Assembly: GCA_023451825.1 (NCBI GenBank)
Contig: JAEXYA010000039.1
Span: 69,531-133,530, forward strand
DNA length: 64,000 nucleotides
Origin: Pseudomonadota bacterium
Lineage (GTDB): Bacteria; Pseudomonadota; Alphaproteobacteria; Rhizobiales; Xanthobacteraceae
Reading direction: 5' to 3'
The notes below the pieces were generated by a model, which saw only the letters and a list, made by a program, of their open reading frames with translations, searched no databases and was not told the origin of the DNA. How positions within the stretch are numbered: position 1 is the stretch's first letter; every line of letters starts with the position of its first letter. The position numbers and the translations under genes were made by a program. This document shows positions 60,494-64,000 of this stretch, in pieces.

Positions 60494-61888
60494 ATGGAAC
60501 TGCGCCTTTACGACACTCTGAGCCGTGAAAAACGGGTGTTTACGCCGATCGATCCGGACAATGTCCGGATGTATGTCTGCGGCCCCACCGTCTATGATTT
60601 CGCCCATATCGGCAATGCGCGGCCGGTGATCGTGTTTGACGTCCTGTTCCGCCTGCTGCGGCACATCTATGGCGAACAACACGTCACCTATGTCCGCAAC
60701 ATCACCGACGTCGATGACAAGATCAACGACCGCGCCTTGCGTGATTTTCCCGGCCTGCCGCTGAATGAAGCGATCCGGCAAGTCACTGAAAAGACTGCGG
60801 ATCAATTCCAGGCCGATGTGAAAGCACTGGGCTGCTTGCCGCCGACGGTACAGCCGCGCGCGACGGAATTCGTGCTGCCGCGGCCTGATGGCAAGACCGA
60901 CATGGTGACGTTGATCCAGCAATTGATCGCGCGCGGCCATGCCTATGAAGCCTCGGGCGAGGTGCTGTTCGATACGCAATCGATGCCGGATTACGGCGCG
61001 TTGTCGGGCCGCAAGCTCGAAGACCAGCAGGCCGGCGCACGCATCGCTGTCGACGCGCACAAGAAGCATCCGACCGATTTCGTGTTGTGGAAGCAGTCAT
61101 CGCCGGAAGAACCCGGCTGGGATTCGCCATGGGGCAGGGGGCGGCCGGGCTGGCACATCGAATGCTCGGCGATGTCGGCCGCCTATCTCGGCACGACCTT
61201 CGATATTCATGGCGGCGGGCTCGACCTGATCTTCCCGCATCATGAAAACGAGATCGCGCAATCGCGCTGCGCCCACGGCACGCATGCGATGGCGAATTAC
61301 TGGATGCATAACGGCTTCCTGCAGGTGGAAGGCGAGAAGATGTCGAAGAGCCTCGGCAACTTCTTCACCATCCGCGACTTGCTCAATGACTGGCCGGGCG
61401 AAGTGCTGCGTCTGAATATGTTGAAGACGCAGTATCGCTCGCCTGTCGACTGGACGGTGAAGGGTCTGGAAGAAAGCGCCAAGACGCTCGACGATTGGTA
61501 CGCTGTTGCAGCGGATACGACCGGTGGTGACGTGTCCGCGAAAGTCATCAATGCCCTGCTTGACGATCTGAATACGCCATTGCTCGTCGCGGCTTTGCAT
61601 GGCCTGCGTAACAGCGCTGCCGCTGGTAACGAAGCCGACCGGGCATCGTTCGCCGCGTCTCTGCGCACGCTTGGTTTCCTGTCGGAAACTGCTGCAGACT
61701 GGAACGACCGCAAGACGCAGGCGAGCGGCATCGATGCAGCGAAGGTCGATGCCTTGGTTGCTGAACGCACCGCGGCCCGCGCACGAAAAGACTTCAAGGA
61801 ATCCGATCGCCTTCGCGACGAACTCGCCGCCATGGGTGTCGTGATCAAGGATTCCAAGGAAGGCACAACCTGGGAGATCGCGCGATGA
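60494..61888 (+). CDS. cysS: cysteinyl-tRNA synthetase
   Basis: Charges tRNA(Cys) with cysteine. 464 residues, the usual class I length. Zinc ligands start with YVCGPTVYDFAHIGN, in which HIGN (38-41) is the HIGH signature; others are in GWHIECSAMS and the HHENE segment. KMSKS is at residues 282-286. A C-terminal helical anticodon-binding domain follows. Its stop overlaps a small coupled gene at 61885. Confidence 0.96.
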   Translation: MELRLYDTLSREKRVFTPIDPDNVRMYVCGPTVYDFAHIGNARPVIVFDVLFRLLRHIYGEQHVTYVRNITDVDDKINDRALRDFPGLPLNEAIRQVTEKTADQFQADVKALGCLPPTVQPRATEFVLPRPDGKTDMVTLIQQLIARGHAYEASGEVLFDTQSMPDYGALSGRKLEDQQAGARIAVDAHKKHPTDFVLWKQSSPEEPGWDSPWGRGRPGWHIECSAMSAAYLGTTFDIHGGGLDLIFPHHENEIAQSRCAHGTHAMANYWMHNGFLQVEGEKMSKSLGNFFTIRDLLNDWPGEVLRLNMLKTQYRSPVDWTVKGLEESAKTLDDWYAVAADTTGGDVSAKVINALLDDLNTPLLVAALHGLRNSAAAGNEADRASFAASLRTLGFLSETAADWNDRKTQASGIDAAKVDALVAERTAARARKDFKESDRLRDELAAMGVVIKDSKEGTTWEIAR

Positions 61889-61998
61889 GCCGTCCTGACA
61901 CGCCGTTTCCAAAGCACTGGAAATATTACATCGCTATCAAATGGGCGCTCATCATCGGCGCGATCGCGCTGGCGTTGAAGCTGGTGGGTTATTGGTGA
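61885..61998 (+). CDS. small single-helix membrane protein, 37 residues, coupled to cysS
   Basis: Reading frame of 37 codons starting ATG at 61885, overlapping the cysS stop (ATGA), and ending TGA at 61998, which overlaps a GTG at 61995 in the next gene. The product has a basic/aromatic N-terminus (FPKHWKYY) and one hydrophobic helix (IKWALIIGAIALALKLVGYW), so an inner-membrane single-pass peptide is expected. Both junctions look like translational coupling, which supports expression. No family recognised; below the usual length cut for gene callers. Confidence 0.6.
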   Translation: MSRPDTPFPKHWKYYIAIKWALIIGAIALALKLVGYW

Positions 61999-62003
61999 GC
62001 GCG

Positions 62004-62495
62004 ATGGCCGCGAAAGATAAGCCGGGACTGCGTCCGTTTCTTCCCGAAGACACCGCAATCGCTGCCGCGATCTATGTTGCGTCCATCGCGGAATTGACCG
62101 GCGATGACTACAGTGAAGGCCAGCAGGAAGCCTGGGCGCAGGCCGGTGATGACGAAGAAAAATTCGGCAAACGCCTCGCTTCGCAGCTGTCGCTGATCGC
62201 GACGCTGGATGGCATTCCGGTGGGTTTTGCGTCGCTGAAGGGCGCCGATCATATCGATCTGCTCTATGTGCATCCGAACGCGGTGCTGAAGGGCGTCGCC
62301 TCGACGCTGATCGATGCGCTTGAAAAGCTGGCTGGCGCGCGCGGTGCGACTGCGCTGACGGTGGATGCGAGCGACACCGCGCTCGAATTCTTCATGAAGC
62401 GCGGCTATGTCGCCACCCAGCGCAACAGCGTGCCGCTGCATGACGAGTGGCTGGCCAATACGACGATGAAGAAGGCGCTCGCAGCCAATTCATAG
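62004..62495 (+). CDS. GNAT-family N-acetyltransferase
   Basis: Acetyltransferase-like protein of about 163 residues. GNAT fold features are the N-terminal RPFLPEDTAIAAAIYVASI, the acetyl-CoA-binding loop region LLYVHPNAVLKGVASTLIDALE and the C-terminal VDASDTALEFFMKRGYVATQ with the usual motif A-B order. Substrate unknown. ATG at 62004 or GTG at 61995 (overlapping the small membrane gene) are both possible starts. It ends the small operon with cysS. Confidence 0.85.
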   Translation: MAAKDKPGLRPFLPEDTAIAAAIYVASIAELTGDDYSEGQQEAWAQAGDDEEKFGKRLASQLSLIATLDGIPVGFASLKGADHIDLLYVHPNAVLKGVASTLIDALEKLAGARGATALTVDASDTALEFFMKRGYVATQRNSVPLHDEWLANTTMKKALAANS

Positions 62496-62522
62496 ACATC
62501 GCGCGCCGGGCGGAGAGAAAAC

Positions 62523-62915
62523 ATGATCGATCATGTCTCGATTGCCGTCAGTGATCTCGACCGCGCTGTGCCGTTCTATGAGCGCGTTTTCGCACCGCTC
62601 GGCATCAGCCGTCTGGTGACGCGCCCGGCCATGGTCGGCTTCGGAAAGACCTATCCGGAAGTGTGGATCAACCATCGCCCCGGCATGGCGCCGCTATCGC
62701 CGCTGAACGGCGTGCATCTCGGCTTGCGGGCGAAGACCGTCGCCGATGTCGATGCATTTTACGCAGCCGCGATCGCGGCCGGTGCCGTATCGGAAAGCGC
62801 GCCCTCGATCCGGCCGCATGACCGCGTGCGCTATTACGCAGCCTTCATTGCGGATGCGGATGGCAACCGGATCGAAGTCGTCACATTCCCGCCGCCGGAC
62901 GGCTCGCCGGCGTAG
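62523..62915 (+). CDS. VOC-family (glyoxalase/bleomycin resistance) protein
   Basis: Metal-dependent-fold protein of 130 residues with two half-modules: MIDHVSIAVSDLDRAVPFYERVFAPLG at the N-terminus (in part) and HLGLRAKTVADVDAFYAAAI plus YYAAFIADADGNRIEVV at the C-terminus. The His and Glu ligands typical of VOC enzymes are in IDHVS and IEVV. Substrate unknown. Start ATG at 62523 with GGAGAG upstream. Twenty-seven bp after the GNAT gene. Confidence 0.88.
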   Translation: MIDHVSIAVSDLDRAVPFYERVFAPLGISRLVTRPAMVGFGKTYPEVWINHRPGMAPLSPLNGVHLGLRAKTVADVDAFYAAAIAAGAVSESAPSIRPHDRVRYYAAFIADADGNRIEVVTFPPPDGSPA

Positions 62916-62947
62916 CCGGCCTCTGGTCGGTCGCGCAGGGCGATCGA

Positions 62948-63157
62948 TCAGCTGCAGCGACGAACCTTCACGCCGTTACGCCAGACGGTGCGGCAAACCA
63001 CGGCCGGTTTGCGCACCACGGCGACGCCGCGATAGCCCGCGCAACCCGCCCGATAGACACCCGCGGCGCAGACGACAGCATTCGCTTCGGTGGACTGGAC
63101 TGTCATCGTGGCCGCGAATGACAATGCAGCTGCTGCGATCAGGACGAAATAGCGCAT
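62948..63157 (-). CDS. small secreted cysteine-rich protein, hypothetical
   Basis: Protein of 69 residues with a signal peptide (LIAAAALSFAATMTVQSTEANA) and four cysteines in the short mature part (VVCAAGVYRAGCAGYRG, VVCRTVWRNGVKVRRC). The pattern is common as a small hypothetical protein in Bradyrhizobium-type genomes. It probably works in the periplasm or outside the cell. Opposite strand to the VOC gene, tail to tail. Confidence 0.7.
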   Translation of the reverse strand: MRYFVLIAAAALSFAATMTVQSTEANAVVCAAGVYRAGCAGYRGVAVVRKPAVVCRTVWRNGVKVRRCS

Positions 63158-63351
63158 GATAACCTCCCGGTTTTTGTAGTCGTCAGAGATGCGTCAAGCA
63201 TGCCGATCATCATGCGATGATCGGTTTCGGAAATTGGGAGCAGGCCCGGAAAGTGATTGAAGGACGCCTGTGTTCGGATCACATTGCAGGGCCGGCCCGC
63301 GACCATTCTTGTTGCTTCCTATGTCTGATATCGACCGTAGCAGGAGCTCCC

Positions 63352-63708
63352 ATGTCGGACGTCAAAACCCGGTGGCTTGCGTTCTACGATGGACATGTCG
63401 GTCCAGCGACGAAAGAGATCTTCAGCCACATCGAAAAGATGATCATCGGCACATTAATCGTGTCGGCAGGCGCTCACGTCGCCGCGGATGAGCCGTTGAT
63501 TGCGCTGTTCGGTTATCTTCGCCACGAACTGATCGGCCGGGGCGTCATCCTGATCGGCGTCGTGCTGCTGCTCCTCAATTTTATCGATGGTCTGACAAAA
63601 CTCGCCAAGCTGGACTGGCATGTCGCGCTGCAGGCCGTGATGTCCTTCTGCTATGTCGTCCTGTCGATCCGGCTCATTCAGCTGATCCTGGCCTTTCGCG
63701 GCGAATGA
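63352..63708 (+). CDS. small membrane protein, hypothetical
   Basis: Protein of 118 residues with about three hydrophobic segments (IGTLIVSAGAHVAA, GVILIGVVLLLLNFID, AVMSFCYVVLSIRLIQLIL). The N-terminus is hydrophilic (MSDVKTRWLAFYDGHVG). AGGAG precedes the ATG at 63352. No family could be named. It is convergent on the following gene. Confidence 0.65.
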   Translation: MSDVKTRWLAFYDGHVGPATKEIFSHIEKMIIGTLIVSAGAHVAADEPLIALFGYLRHELIGRGVILIGVVLLLLNFIDGLTKLAKLDWHVALQAVMSFCYVVLSIRLIQLILAFRGE

Positions 63709-63735
63709 CGCGATGTCGATCGCCGAGCGGAGAGG

Positions 63736-64000
63736 TCAACGCTGCGCGAAAGGCGCGAGCACATCCCTGCAAGCGGATGACAGCGACGCGCCATTGCTGG
63801 CGAGACATTGAACGATGCGGCCTTCGCCAGGCGGGACGGTCCCGCAGAGTGAGCGCACGTCTCCACTGCAGGCGGAGCGCAGCACGCGGATTTCCTCGCG
63901 CGGCCGCAGTGGCCGCAGCGCGATCGGCTGCGGAGTCACAACGGCGGCAGTGCCGGCGCTCGCGGCCGGTGCGGCCGCCGCTTTGGGGGCGGCCGTCGGC
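63736..64000 (-). CDS. cysteine-rich repeat-type secreted protein, partial
   Basis: C-terminal part of a protein that runs off the right edge. The visible C-terminal 87 residues begin with an Ala/Pro-rich linker (PKAAAAPAASAGTAAV) and end with a Cys-rich module: SACSGDVRSLCG, PPGEGRIVQCLASN and LSSACRDVLAPF. This C-x(n)-C-x(n)-P-G-x-G-R-x-x-x-C pattern is the cysteine-rich (GLG1-like) repeat seen in secreted bacterial proteins. The start codon lies outside the window. Function unknown. Confidence 0.65.
   Translation of the reverse strand, partial: PTAAPKAAAAPAASAGTAAVVTPQPIALRPLRPREEIRVLRSACSGDVRSLCGTVPPGEGRIVQCLASNGASLSSACRDVLAPFAQR

Overview
The window is about 63% GC and looks like the chromosome of an alphaproteobacterium of the Bradyrhizobium / Rhodopseudomonas / Afipia group. 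The evidence is gene content: a form I carbon-monoxide dehydrogenase cluster in the order known from Oligotropha (Afipia) carboxidovorans, many ABC and TRAP solute uptake genes, molybdenum hydroxylases, DUF2865 and DUF1217 proteins, and several families of about 90-120 bp palindromic intergenic repeats. I see no rRNA, tRNA, CRISPR array, phage or insertion sequence.

Positions 1-16200 look like one catabolic and uptake region. A minus-strand ABC importer (ATPase, permease, solute-binding protein) is divergent from a hydrolase / crotonase-like / SDR-like operon. A branched-chain-type ABC operon with a fused LivH-LivM permease follows, then a MarR regulator. A minus-strand molybdenum hydroxylase operon has one FAD subunit, one 2Fe-2S subunit and two different large subunits. 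Related GTTTG..GCAAAC-type sites lie at the divergent promoter, the second ABC operon and the hydroxylase operon, suggesting shared control. The substrate is not evident; an aromatic or heterocyclic acid is only a guess.

Positions 16355-25201 are mostly core genes: a DAO-family oxidoreductase, serA, dusA, a retropepsin-like protein, a DUF1289 protein, a sensor histidine kinase, a beta-hydroxyacid dehydrogenase and mrp. Positions 25411-29870 hold a TakP-like TRAP system with tandem binding-protein genes converging on dctQ-dctM. Positions 30060-45861 are mixed: moaA, a lipoprotein, a LysR / peptide-binding-protein pair, gph and rpiA, a DUF2059 protein, glutathione reductase, a TonB-dependent receptor, an alpha/beta hydrolase, class II DAHP synthase, dgkA and nadE.

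Positions 45957-63736 contain a five-repeat DUF1217 protein, the cox cluster coxC-M-S-L-D-E-F-G (57039 down to 48256), a CaiB-type CoA-transferase, DUF2865 and small secreted proteins, cysS with a 37-codon coupled membrane gene, a GNAT and a VOC protein. CoxL carries the form I signature AYRCSFR, so this should be a true Mo-Cu CO dehydrogenase. CoxC is an MHYT-LytTR protein, and a perfect 12-bp direct repeat with a 21-bp period, the geometry bound by LytTR domains, sits between coxC and coxM. This is the best candidate regulatory circuit in the window. MoaA, in the same window, supplies the molybdenum cofactor pathway that both enzyme systems need.
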